Origin: Alphaproteobacteria bacterium | Lineage (GTDB): Bacteria > Pseudomonadota > Alphaproteobacteria > JABAAW01 | Direction of reading: 5' to 3' | DNA: 16,072 bases | Assembly (NCBI GenBank): GCA_014239005.1 | Contig: JABAAA010000011.1 | Span: forward strand, 1-16,072 | Part shown: one piece after another, positions 7,254 through 16,072 of the stretch | Layout: the number at the start of each line of letters is the position of its first letter | Position numbering within the stretch: position 1 is the first letter of the stretch | Notes under the pieces: model-generated | Told to the model about the DNA's origin: nothing | The model's input: only the letters and a program-made list of their open reading frames with translations | The model's database searches: none | Position numbers and translations under genes: made by a program

Positions 7254-9433
7254 GCGCAACGACGAACGTCAAAAAAAATGTTGCGCCAAGCAAAGAAGAA
7301 CGACTTTTTGCGCGCAACATGGCGTGGCTTGCGGAAAGGCACAGTCACCTTGGTCGGCGTATCGAGGAGATGTCGGAGGGACGTTTCGACAAGCCGCTGA
7401 GAGAACGAGGACGCATCGTCAACTTAGAGACAGGCGGCACGCGCCTCTACGATCCGAACGCTCCTTTGCACGCAGCCCAAGAGATGAAAGAATACTTTGC
7501 GAAGAAAAAGCTTTTCCTAATGTACAGCGACAGGATGGGAGAAAATGATACGCACGAGCCCTCAGAGCGCGAAGACATCCAGCTGGCGCGTGATCTGACT
7601 TCGGTCTTTGTGAAGGACGGAGGCAAGTCTCCGAGGTGGGACAAACCTTCGCGAAAGGAACGTTCGTTGTTGGTCGTCTTCGGACTGGGGCTGGGCTACC
7701 ACATCACCCCTTTGTTGCAACGTTTGAAGCCTTGCAATGTCTGCATCGTGGAGACGCGCAGAGAGAACGCTTTCTTCGCGGCTCGCACGCAAGACTTCAC
7801 GCGTTGGAGCCGCTTGTGCGCGCAGCGGCACGGGAACGTGTTCCTTGTCGTCGAGGAAGATGTGGAAGCGTTGGAACGGAATCTGACTTATGTCCTTGCA
7901 GAAAATTTGCATTTTTTTGTAAACAACTTTTTCTTCTACCGACACGCAACTTTGGGGGCAACCTTGAAACGGCTGGAAGGACGCATGGCGGATATTGTTC
8001 AGAACTCGGTCATCAACAAAGGATTCTTCGAAGACCAACTGCTCATGCAAAAGAACAGCGCCAGCAACCTTGCGGCGCGCGAAACTAACGCCTTTCTGAC
8101 GCCAGGGTTGCGCCTGCGACAGAAGAAGGAGGCGTTGATCCTTGCCAACGGTCCTTCGCTCGACGACGCCTTACCGTACTTGAAACGCTTGTGTCGCGGA
8201 CGCGTCGTCTTTTCGTGCGGTTCGACGCTCTACACGCTTTTAAAGAACGGCATCGTTCCGCACTATCACTGCGAGATCGAAAACATTTTTCCCGAAGCCA
8301 ACCACCTCGTCAAGATCCGCGCAGAAGGCTACTCCTTGGATGCCATCACCTTGCTGGCTTCCGTCACAGTAGAACCCGAGGTCGTCGCGGCGTTCCCTAT
8401 GCGCGTTTTTTTCTCGCGCCCCTCCGTGCCGTTCAGTTATGTGAACGATTTCAAACCACTCGTATTTGCCGTGCCGACAGTTGCAAACACAGCGCTGTGT
8501 TGTGCGCAGAACATGGGCTTTTCTACCTTCTACATGCTGGGGGTCGATTGCGGTTACAAGCAGGGGCGGTTGCACCATGCTAAGGACGCCGTACATTTTC
8601 TCGACGAGAAATACAAAAAGTCCGAAGACGAACGACAAGAAAAAAGTCGCCTTGTCTTCAGAGGAAACTTCGGCGGGTATGTGCGTTCTCAAGAAGTTTT
8701 GTTTGCGACAAAGCAAATGCTCGAATTCGCGGTGCGCAAACAAGCGCTGAGCCGTTATTACAACTGCAGCGACGGCGTGCAGATCAAGGGTTTCGTGCCG
8801 CTACTGCCGAGCTTGATCGAAACTTTGAACGAGGGGGCAAGCCCGACGCACAACAGCGACACTAGTCATAACTCTTGTCATAACTCTTGTCATAATTCTT
8901 GGCACGATGCCTGCCCTCGCCTGTCGCTTGCAGACCCGACCTTGCGCGTGCGCACGGAAAAGGCGCAGCAAAAACTCGACCTTTGGGCAAAACACTTGGA
9001 ACGTCTGTTCGCAACGCTGCAAGAGACAGAATCGATCGCCGACTTACAAGAGCTTTACAACGGATTGAAAGATATCTTCGTGGCGAAAGGCGACCTGTCG
9101 CCACGCGAAGGGCAACAAGGCTGGAATATCATCCAGGAGTTGCACAAAGAATTGAAAGCTCTCTTCGCGTCAGAAAACGTCGAGGCAACACACGCAGAGC
9201 AACAAAGCCTTGCTCTCGTCCACAGCTTCTATATTGGCAGCGTGTTTATCATGTTCAGCCAAATCTATCAGTGCTTCTTGATAGCCTCGAAACCGCAATG
9301 GCTACGCGTGCGGCGGCAGATGAGCGCGCATGTCCAACGGCACTTGAGGTCGATGAGAACACGGTTGCAACACGCTTTCACCGAAGAGCTCGAACGCGTT
9401 CGGCAGGCTTGTCAGGGACAAGGGAGTCAGTGA
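7250..9433 (+). CDS. DUF115 / motility-associated-factor glycosyltransferase-like protein
   Basis: This 727-residue protein starts at ATG 7250, overlapping the previous stop by four bases (ATGA), with GGGAG 9 bases upstream; it is translationally coupled. After an N-terminal region come FGLGLGYHITPLLQR (about 145-159) and a segment typical of Maf proteins. The core DUF115 (MptE-like) domain follows with LILANGPSLDDALPYL (about 296-311), CGSTLYTLLKNGIVPHYHCE, TVANTALCCAQNMGF and YMLGVDCGYKQGRLHHA (about 428-444). Maf proteins are required for flagellin modification with nonulosonic acids in several bacteria and are thought to transfer the sugar. A repetitive HNSC/HNSC/HNSW linker (540-551) separates this core from a helical C-terminal region of about 170 residues. 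The neighbour and the candidate sigma54 promoter support a surface or flagellar glycosylation role; flagellin itself is not in the window. Confidence 0.8.
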   Translation: MSATTNVKKNVAPSKEERLFARNMAWLAERHSHLGRRIEEMSEGRFDKPLRERGRIVNLETGGTRLYDPNAPLHAAQEMKEYFAKKKLFLMYSDRMGENDTHEPSEREDIQLARDLTSVFVKDGGKSPRWDKPSRKERSLLVVFGLGLGYHITPLLQRLKPCNVCIVETRRENAFFAARTQDFTRWSRLCAQRHGNVFLVVEEDVEALERNLTYVLAENLHFFVNNFFFYRHATLGATLKRLEGRMADIVQNSVINKGFFEDQLLMQKNSASNLAARETNAFLTPGLRLRQKKEALILANGPSLDDALPYLKRLCRGRVVFSCGSTLYTLLKNGIVPHYHCEIENIFPEANHLVKIRAEGYSLDAITLLASVTVEPEVVAAFPMRVFFSRPSVPFSYVNDFKPLVFAVPTVANTALCCAQNMGFSTFYMLGVDCGYKQGRLHHAKDAVHFLDEKYKKSEDERQEKSRLVFRGNFGGYVRSQEVLFATKQMLEFAVRKQALSRYYNCSDGVQIKGFVPLLPSLIETLNEGASPTHNSDTSHNSCHNSCHNSWHDACPRLSLADPTLRVRTEKAQQKLDLWAKHLERLFATLQETESIADLQELYNGLKDIFVAKGDLSPREGQQGWNIIQELHKELKALFASENVEATHAEQQSLALVHSFYIGSVFIMFSQIYQCFLIASKPQWLRVRRQMSAHVQRHLRSMRTRLQHAFTEELERVRQACQGQGSQ
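8867..8902 (+). repeat. Three 12-bp tandem repeats in coding sequence
   Basis: CATAACTCTTGT occurs at 8867-8878 and 8879-8890, with a variant CATAATTCTTGG at 8891-8902. It encodes HNSC, HNSC, HNSW in a linker of the DUF115 protein and keeps the frame. Confidence 0.95.
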
Positions 9434-9440
9434 CAGGGAA

Positions 9441-9884
9441 TCAGTGATAAGGAAGATTGGTGACGGACTCAAGACGTTGGCGTAGCACTTCCAACCGAGA
9501 GGCGGTTTGCGCGTCGTGCACCTTGCCTTCGCCTTTTTTGTCGCTTTTCGCGTCGTTCGTTTGCTCCTCGATCTTGCGGATCTCGGCTTTCGTGGTGTGC
9601 ACATCGATTCGCGCCACTTCCACTATCTCCGGCACCAACAACACGGTGCGCTCGCGCGTGATCCAGGCAGCGCCGCCCGGAACGAAGTAGCGTTCGCTCG
9701 CCTCCAGCTGTTCGTCGAACAGGCACACGACCCCCCCCCTCAGAGCGCAGAGCAGGGGTGCCATGCCTGAAAGAACCCCGCAGTCGCCGTCTTGGCTGGG
9801 GACGACCGCCATCGTGACCTTCTTGACTAAGAAGGGTTTTTGGGGTGTCAGAATTTCCAGCGAGAAGGGTTCGTGCTTTTCCAT
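9441..9884 (-). CDS. atpC: ATP synthase F1 epsilon subunit
   Basis: This 147-residue subunit of the F1 central stalk couples rotor movement to catalysis and can inhibit ATP hydrolysis through its C-terminal helices. The N-terminal beta-sandwich is recognisable: FSLEILTPQKPF (residues 7-18), then GDCGVLSGMAPLLCALRGGVV (33-53), which corresponds to the usual GxxGxLPGHAPL motif. The C-terminal part is a charged helical region with a lysine-rich linker (DAKSDKKGEGK, 111-121). The start is ATG 9884; no good Shine-Dalgarno is seen, so coupling or reinitiation from atpD is possible. It is last in the atp cluster. A C9 tract (9731-9739) encodes part of LRGGVV. It converges on the DUF115 gene with only seven bases between stop codons. 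Confidence 0.93.
   Translation of the reverse strand: MEKHEPFSLEILTPQKPFLVKKVTMAVVPSQDGDCGVLSGMAPLLCALRGGVVCLFDEQLEASERYFVPGGAAWITRERTVLLVPEIVEVARIDVHTTKAEIRKIEEQTNDAKSDKKGEGKVHDAQTASRLEVLRQRLESVTNLPYH
9731..9739 (+). repeat. C9 homopolymer inside atpC
   Basis: Nine consecutive C on the plus strand (G9 in the atpC sense strand) fall in the codons for RGGV. Slippage here would shift the epsilon reading frame. Confidence 0.9.
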
Positions 9885-9892
9885 GGATGGTC

Positions 9893-9916
9893 GTCTGTTG
9901 GCTTGTCTGTTGGCTG
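9893..9916 (+). repeat. 12-bp tandem duplication between atpD and atpC
   Basis: GTCTGTTGGCTT (9893-9904) is followed directly by GTCTGTTGGCTG (9905-9916). It sits in the 92-base spacer just upstream of the atpC start. Nothing else was recognised in that spacer. Confidence 0.9.
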
Positions 9917-9976
9917 TCCGTTGTCGATCTTTTTGTGGGTGGCGCGTCGGACTTTGGTCTTGTCGATGTGGTCTGT

Positions 9977-12491
<2,515 letters not shown>

Positions 12492-12495
12492 ACCC

Positions 12496-12513
12496 GTCTC
12501 CCTCGTCTCCCTC
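12496..12513 (+). repeat. 9-bp tandem duplication at the atpG ribosome-binding site
   Basis: GTCTCCCTC occurs twice (12496-12504 and 12505-12513). On the minus strand this gives GAGGGAGAC twice, so the atpG leader has two purine-rich Shine-Dalgarno-like sequences, the nearer one about 8 bases from the ATG. Confidence 0.8.
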
Positions 12514-12560
12514 GTCCACTTCTTGTTGTTGCGTCAACAGGTCACATTCGTCAAGCGCCT

Positions 12561-14099
12561 TCAAGGCGACTTGGCGAACTCTTTGACGAAGCGTTCCAAC
12601 GCGGCGCCCAGCTTGGTAGCGTTCTCGTCGCTCAGCTTGCCGCTCTGTCGAATGTCCTTCAGTATGCCCGCTTGCGTGTTGCGCATGCGCTGCAGCATCG
12701 TTTCTTCGAACTCCGCAATGCGTTCGATGTCGAGCCCATCCAAATATCCCTTGACGCCGGCGAACACAGCGACAACTTGCTCTTCCATCGCCAGCGGCGC
12801 GTATTGTTTCTGTTTCAAAAGCTCGGTGAGCCGCGCACCGCGCGCCAGCAATTTTTGCGTTGTCGAATCGAGGTCGGAAGCGAATTGCGAAAAGGCTTCC
12901 ATCTCTCGATACTGCGCAAGCTCCAGCTTGATCGAGCCGGCGACCGTTTTCATCGCCTTCGACTGCGCCGCCGAGCCCACGCGACTGACCGAGATGCCGA
13001 CATTAATCGCAGGACAGATCCCCTTGTAGAATAGGTCCGTTTGCAAAAAAATCTGTCCGTCCGTGATCGAAATCACATTCGTAGGAATATACGCCGACAC
13101 ATCGCTCGCTTGCGTCTCGATGATGGGCAGCGCCGTTAGCGAGCCCCCCTTGTACTCGTCGCTCAATTTGGCAGCGCGCTCCAGCAGGCGTGAATGCAGA
13201 TAGAACACGTCGCCAGGGTACGCTTCGCGCCCGGGCGGACGGCGCATCAAAAGCGACATCTGACGATACGCGTTCGCCTGCTTCGACAAGTCGTCGTAGA
13301 CGATCAGCGCATGCATACCGTTGTCGCGGTAGTACTCTCCGATCGCGCAACCGCTGTAGGGCGAAAGGAATTGCAACGGCGCAGGATCGGAGGCGGTCGC
13401 TGCCACGATCGTCGTGTAGTCCATCGCCCCGTACTCTTCAAAGGTGCGCGCCAGTTGCGCCACCGTCGAGCGTTTTTGTCCAATCACAACATAGATGCAA
13501 TAGAGCTTTTTCGATTCGTCGTCGCTCTTGTTCGCCTCGCGCTGGTTGATGACCGTGTCGATCGCCAGCGCGCTCTTTCCCGTCTGTCTGTCGCCGATGA
13601 TGAGCTCGCGCTGCCCGCGTCCGATCGGCACCAGCGCATCGAGCGCCTTGATGCCCGTCTGCACCGGCTCGCAGACCGATTGTCGCGGAATGATGCCGGG
13701 GGCTTTCACATCGACGCGTCCTCGATGAGGCGTCGTGATCGCGCCCTTGCCGTCGATCGGGTTGCCGAGCGCATCGACGATGCGTCCCAGCAAGGCTTTG
13801 CCGACCGGCAGATCAACGATGCTGCCCGTACGTTTGACCGTCTCGCCTTCCTTGACGCTGCGGTCGTTGCCGAAAAGCACGACCCCGACAGTGCTCGTCT
13901 CCAAGTTCAGCGCCATGCCGGACACCCCCGATTCGAACTCGACCATCTCTCCCGCTCGCACCAAGTCCAGCCCGTAGACCCGCGCAACCCCGTCGCCGAC
14001 AGATACGACATGCCCAATCTCCGAAACCTCCGCAATGGAATCGAAGTCGGCGACCGTCTGCTTCAGCAGCGCAGAGATATCCGCAGAACTCACCGTCAT
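12561..14099 (-). CDS. atpA: ATP synthase F1 alpha subunit
   Basis: This is the non-catalytic nucleotide-binding subunit of F1; its 512 residues match the family. The N-terminal region [28 protein letters not shown] (residues 28-55) is alphaproteobacterial in character. Walker A is GDRQTGKS (169-176), with serine where threonine is usual. [49 protein letters not shown] is the conserved Walker B and signature stretch. The arginine finger region reads [19 protein letters not shown], where most family members have GGAAQ. The start ATG 14099 overlaps the atpH stop by four bases (ATGA), indicating translational coupling. No insertions are visible, in contrast to the delta, gamma and beta subunits. 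Confidence 0.98.
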   Translation of the reverse strand: MTVSSADISALLKQTVADFDSIAEVSEIGHVVSVGDGVARVYGLDLVRAGEMVEFESGVSGMALNLETSTVGVVLFGNDRSVKEGETVKRTGSIVDLPVGKALLGRIVDALGNPIDGKGAITTPHRGRVDVKAPGIIPRQSVCEPVQTGIKALDALVPIGRGQRELIIGDRQTGKSALAIDTVINQREANKSDDESKKLYCIYVVIGQKRSTVAQLARTFEEYGAMDYTTIVAATASDPAPLQFLSPYSGCAIGEYYRDNGMHALIVYDDLSKQANAYRQMSLLMRRPPGREAYPGDVFYLHSRLLERAAKLSDEYKGGSLTALPIIETQASDVSAYIPTNVISITDGQIFLQTDLFYKGICPAINVGISVSRVGSAAQSKAMKTVAGSIKLELAQYREMEAFSQFASDLDSTTQKLLARGARLTELLKQKQYAPLAMEEQVVAVFAGVKGYLDGLDIERIAEFEETMLQRMRNTQAGILKDIRQSGKLSDENATKLGAALERFVKEFAKSP

Positions 14100-14743
14100 G
14101 TGGCAGATCGCTCCAGCGAAAGATTGCTACGCAAACGTCGAAGCTCCGAGCGCAGGGAAAGATCGATCATGCACGAGCGCATCGTGATCACAAGCCCGCT
14201 CAACAGCGTCGCGTCTTCGGAAAAAGAAAGCGACAAGTGTTGCTTCGCAACCTTGACAATAGGGGGGACAGCAGGCTTCACAGCAGACTTGCTACGCTGC
14301 GAAGAATCTTCCGAACGCTCGGCTAAAGCCAACCTCTCCGACAGAGCATTTTCCACCGCTCGCCTTTCCGTAGCGGAGAGCGCGTTTGCACTCACAATAT
14401 GCGCTTTAACCTCTCCTTGCTCTTCCGCAACATAGTCGCGCAGGCGCTCGAACACTTTGGGAAAGAGCGTCAGATTGCGCGTCCGAGAAAGCAACGCGAG
14501 ATGCTTGCGCAAGATAGTGCCGAGCGCAAGCTTGTCGTCAAGCGCGTCCAAAACCTTCCTCACGCTTTCTTGCTTAAAGCGCGGGTGGGCTATGAAACGT
14601 CGAAAGTCGGTGCTGTCGCGATAAACCTGCATCAAACGCTCGGCGGCTTCCAGCGTCTTCGTCGTCTTCTTGCTCGCGCGCGCGTGCGAGAACAGCGCAC
14701 GGGCGAACTGCGTGATCATCTCATCATTGTGCCCACTATCCAT
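14096..14743 (-). CDS. atpH: ATP synthase F1 delta subunit
   Basis: This is the peripheral-stalk subunit linking F1 to F0, 215 residues against about 180 in the family. FARALFSHA (13-21) is the conserved N-terminal helix, and [24 protein letters not shown] (82-105) matches the L-x-x-N-x-R-L block. The C-terminal signature, normally GGLxxxxGDxxxDxSxxxxLxxL, appears as [23 protein letters not shown] (182-204). An extra hydrophilic stretch with Ser, Lys and Pro (about 143-166) accounts for the added length. It is first in atpHAGDC and overlaps atpA by four bases. The ATG at 14743 directly follows TATAAT, so an internal ATG (14719, giving MITQFARAL) is an alternative start if transcription begins there. 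Confidence 0.92.
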   Translation of the reverse strand: MDSGHNDEMITQFARALFSHARASKKTTKTLEAAERLMQVYRDSTDFRRFIAHPRFKQESVRKVLDALDDKLALGTILRKHLALLSRTRNLTLFPKVFERLRDYVAEEQGEVKAHIVSANALSATERRAVENALSERLALAERSEDSSQRSKSAVKPAVPPIVKVAKQHLSLSFSEDATLLSGLVITMRSCMIDLSLRSELRRLRSNLSLERSAT

Positions 14744-14773
14744 ATTATAAGCGTAGCCCAGAACAGCGGTAGG
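14744..14773 (-). promoter_or_regulatory. Possible promoter overlapping the atpH start
   Basis: On the minus strand, TATAAT (14749-14744) directly abuts ATG 14743, with no good -35 at normal spacing. An overlapping alternative is TTGCCC, 17 bases, TACGCT. If either is used, transcription starts at or within the first atpH codons, giving a nearly leaderless message or requiring a downstream start. Confidence 0.3.
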
Positions 14774-14881
14774 GGCAAGCTTACTGTCTTTGATCGCGGC
14801 TTGGCACGGCGACGGAGAAGCTGCTCTTGTCGGCGTGGCGGGTTTTCGCTACCATGCATCGTGATGTACTACTAATAGGGA

Positions 14882-14961
14882 GCGTTGCAAACGCGGGGCG
14901 TTGCAAACGCGGGGCGTCGTGAACGCGGGGCGTCGTGAACGCGGAGCGTTGCTAACGCGTA
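14882..14961. repeat. Five tandem 16-bp palindromic repeats
   Basis: Five contiguous 16-bp units lie at 14882, 14898, 14914, 14930 and 14946. Units 1-2 are GCGTTGCAAACGCGGG, units 3-4 are GCGTCGTGAACGCGGG or GCGTCGTGAACGCGGA, and unit 5 is GCGTTGCTAACGCGTA. Each has complementary arms (GCGTT/AACGC, or GCGT/ACGC in units 3-4) around a short centre. The array lies between the divergent atpH and cytochrome genes and could be a clustered operator; no other copy was noticed in the window. Confidence 0.9.
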
Positions 14962-14985
14962 ACAAAGGAGACAAGAAGAGTTGTC

Positions 14986-14991
14986 AGGAGG
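14986..14991 (+). promoter_or_regulatory. Ribosome-binding site for the long cytochrome start
   Basis: AGGAGG lies 10 bases before ATG 15002. A second strong site, GGGAGG (15072-15077), lies 11 bases before ATG 15089, and AAGGAG (14965-14970) lies 10 bases before an in-frame TTG at 14981, so three start options each have a site. Confidence 0.65.
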
Positions 14992-15001
14992 ATCGCGCAA
15001 C

Positions 15002-15589
15002 ATGACATCAAACCCATCGAACCCATCGAACCCATCGAACCCATCTCACCCATTAAACACATTGAATCCATGGGAGGACGCAAGGGGGATGACAAAGAAA
15101 TTACCAAAGAAGTTACGAAGCAAGGCACGGAGAGTCTTTGTTGTCTTGTCGCTGTCGGGCTTTTTGGCGGCAAGCACGTTTTGGGCTGTTGAGGCTCGTG
15201 CTCAAGACGCGGACGCTGCGGTGAAGTTTCGCAAAGCCTTGATGCAAGAGACGAAGGCGTCGTTGCAAGCGATCGCGCTGTTGCTGAAAGGGCAGGTTTC
15301 CGACAAGGAATCGCTTGCCTTGCAGGCGCAGATTATCGCGCTTTCTTCACAGCGCGCGGGCGAGGCGTTCGTCTTCCGCACGCGCGGGCTGGTCGAAAGC
15401 ACGACGGCGCACGAGCGCGTTTGGAGCGAACAGGTGAAGTTTCGTTCCAAAATGGACAAATTCGCCAAAGACGCGAAGGCTTTTGCCGACCTTGCAGCGC
15501 AAGCTGGCGCGGGCAAGGAGGTGGGGTCTGCGTTCAAGGGTTTGGCGAAGCAGTGCAAATCTTGTCATGATCGCTATCGCACCGAGTAA
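15002..15589 (+). CDS. Class II cytochrome c (c556 type), periplasmic
   Basis: This is a small haem electron carrier. The C-terminal CKSCHDRYR is the haem attachment site (CxxCH near the C-terminus) of the four-helix class II cytochromes c. RKALMQE near the mature N-terminus offers the methionine ligand expected of c556 rather than five-coordinate cytochrome c'. From ATG 15089 the protein (166 residues) has a textbook signal peptide: basic MTKKLPKKLRSKARR, a hydrophobic core, and cleavage after ARA or AQ. From ATG 15002 a 29-residue Asn-Pro-Ser-rich extension precedes it, encoded by 9-bp repeats. Both starts have strong ribosome-binding sites; I list the longer form but consider the shorter one at least as likely. 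trkH follows after 71 bases, with no convincing terminator. Confidence 0.85.
   Translation: MTSNPSNPSNPSNPSHPLNTLNPWEDARGMTKKLPKKLRSKARRVFVVLSLSGFLAASTFWAVEARAQDADAAVKFRKALMQETKASLQAIALLLKGQVSDKESLALQAQIIALSSQRAGEAFVFRTRGLVESTTAHERVWSEQVKFRSKMDKFAKDAKAFADLAAQAGAGKEVGSAFKGLAKQCKSCHDRYRTE
15011..15073 (+). repeat. Seven degenerating 9-bp repeats at the start of the cytochrome gene
   Basis: AACCCATCG occurs three times (15011-15037), followed by AACCCATCT, CACCCATTA, AACACATTG and AATCCATGG in the same 9-base register. They encode NPS three times, then NPS, HPL, NTL and NPW. The last unit runs into the second ribosome-binding site. Confidence 0.9.
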
Positions 15590-15660
15590 AGGTTTTTGCG
15601 ACGGCGTTTTCGCACGGAGGTGGTTCGTCTTCACGCGTTCTGACCTTCGGAGGCGTTGAG

Positions 15661-16072
15661 TTGTCGGGCTTGCAATCCGTGATGGCGGCGCAGGGCGTCG
15701 TGTTGCTGGCCTTGTCGTTGGCGATGCTGGTGCCTGCTGCGGTCGACTTGTTGGCGTCCGACGAGTCCTTCGGAGCGTTCTTGCTGGCCTCCGGTATTTC
15801 CTGCGTGATAGGAGGAACGGTGTTCTTGGCGTCCATGCGTTCGCTGGCGGGCGGAAGGTCGCGGGTTTCCTACCGCGATTCGTTTTTGATCATGATCGGC
15901 GCGTGGGTTTTGGTGGGATCGTTCGGCGGATTGCCGTTTGTGTTCGCGCTCGACGAGTTCTCCTATGTCAATGCGTTGTTCGAATCGATGTCGGGCTTGA
16001 CGACGACGGGCTCGACGGTCTTGACAGGGTTGGATACTCTGCCGACGGGGTTGCTGTTGTGGCGTTCCTTGT
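15661..16072 (+). CDS. trkH: Trk/Ktr-family potassium uptake protein TrkH, 3' end beyond the window
   Basis: This is the N-terminal 137 residues of an inner-membrane potassium channel subunit that works with the cytoplasmic regulator TrkA. Hydrophobic segments include GVVLLALSLAMLVPAAVDLL, a second around SGISCVIGGTVFLA, and MIGAWVLVGSFGGLPFVFA. Then comes ALFESMSGLTTTGSTVLTGL, which contains the first pore-loop selectivity filter TTTGST (about residues 114-119). TTG 15661 is preferred because GGAGG (15649-15653) lies 7 bases upstream and it gives the usual length ahead of the first membrane helix. ATG 15682 lacks a suitably spaced site. The frame is open to the window end. trkA is not in the window. 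The family call is secure. Confidence 0.9.
   Translation, partial: MSGLQSVMAAQGVVLLALSLAMLVPAAVDLLASDESFGAFLLASGISCVIGGTVFLASMRSLAGGRSRVSYRDSFLIMIGAWVLVGSFGGLPFVFALDEFSYVNALFESMSGLTTTGSTVLTGLDTLPTGLLLWRSL

Larger units (their letters stand above)
14744..15001. other. Divergent intergenic region between atpH and the cytochrome gene
   Basis: These 258 bases contain the -10-like element at the atpH start, about 130 bases with no recognised feature (14750-14881), the five-unit palindromic array and two ribosome-binding-site-like sequences for the cytochrome gene. No convincing sigma70 promoter was found for the plus strand. Confidence 0.7.

Noticed and set aside
8900..8915. A second sigma54-like element (TGGCAC, five bases, CTGCC) on the plus strand
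   Set aside because: It lies inside the DUF115 coding sequence next to the repeat linker, with no gene start downstream on that strand and two mismatches in the -12 half.
14801..14820. TGGCAC near 14802 as a sigma54 site for the cytochrome gene
   Set aside because: The -12 half (TTGCW) is missing at the required spacing.
14882..14961. CRISPR array
   Set aside because: The 16-bp units are contiguous with no spacers, and there are no cas genes.
14882..14961. Iterons of a replication origin
   Set aside because: No replication initiator gene, DnaA-box cluster or AT-rich unwinding region is adjacent; a regulatory array fits the context better.
15590..15660. Intrinsic terminator between the cytochrome gene and trkH
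   Set aside because: Only a 4-bp GCGA/TCGC stem can be drawn, and no T run follows it.

Overview
The window looks like chromosomal DNA of a free-living, probably motile alphaproteobacterium. The reasons are a five-gene F1 ATP synthase cluster (atpH-A-G-D-C) with no F0 genes beside it, which is the split arrangement typical of alphaproteobacteria, a periplasmic class II cytochrome c (c556 type), a Trk potassium transporter, and alphaproteobacterial character in AtpA and in the Ala/Ser-rich N-terminal extension of AtpD. I do not assign a genus. There is no integrase, transposase, phage gene, tRNA, rRNA or CRISPR array.

Layout, left to right. (1) 1-1133, plus strand: the 3' part of an arylsulfotransferase-family (ASST) gene that begins outside the window, followed by a cryptic lipoprotein-like frame (to 1405). 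(2) 1407-4942, minus strand: a probable unit transcribed MBL-fold hydrolase -> TolC-like outer-membrane protein -> argG, from a near-consensus sigma70 promoter at 5030-5057. (3) 5223-9433, plus strand: two translationally coupled genes, a TPR protein with a degenerate GT41 (O-GlcNAc-transferase-like) C-terminus and a DUF115 / motility-associated-factor glycosyltransferase-like protein. They are preceded by a sigma54-type -24/-12 element and a terminator-like leader hairpin, which suggests a regulated flagellin or surface glycosylation unit. (4) 9441-14743, minus strand: atpH, atpA, atpG, atpD, atpC. (5) 14744-15001: a divergent control region holding five palindromic 16-bp tandem repeats. (6) 15002-16072, plus strand: cytochrome c556 and the 5' part of trkH, cut by the window end.

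The most unusual feature is the number of short exact or near-exact tandem duplications, most often 12 bp (also 9 and 16 bp). They occur in gene termini, linkers and leaders across the window and keep the reading frame wherever they are coding. Long homopolymers (G11 in atpG, C9 in atpC) and low-complexity insertions in several F1 subunits fit the same picture of replication slippage. The best candidate for something new is the sigma54-linked pair of a degenerate GT41 protein and a DUF115 protein, with its duplicated-arm leader hairpin. All gaps without a gene are shorter than 300 bases and are described below.
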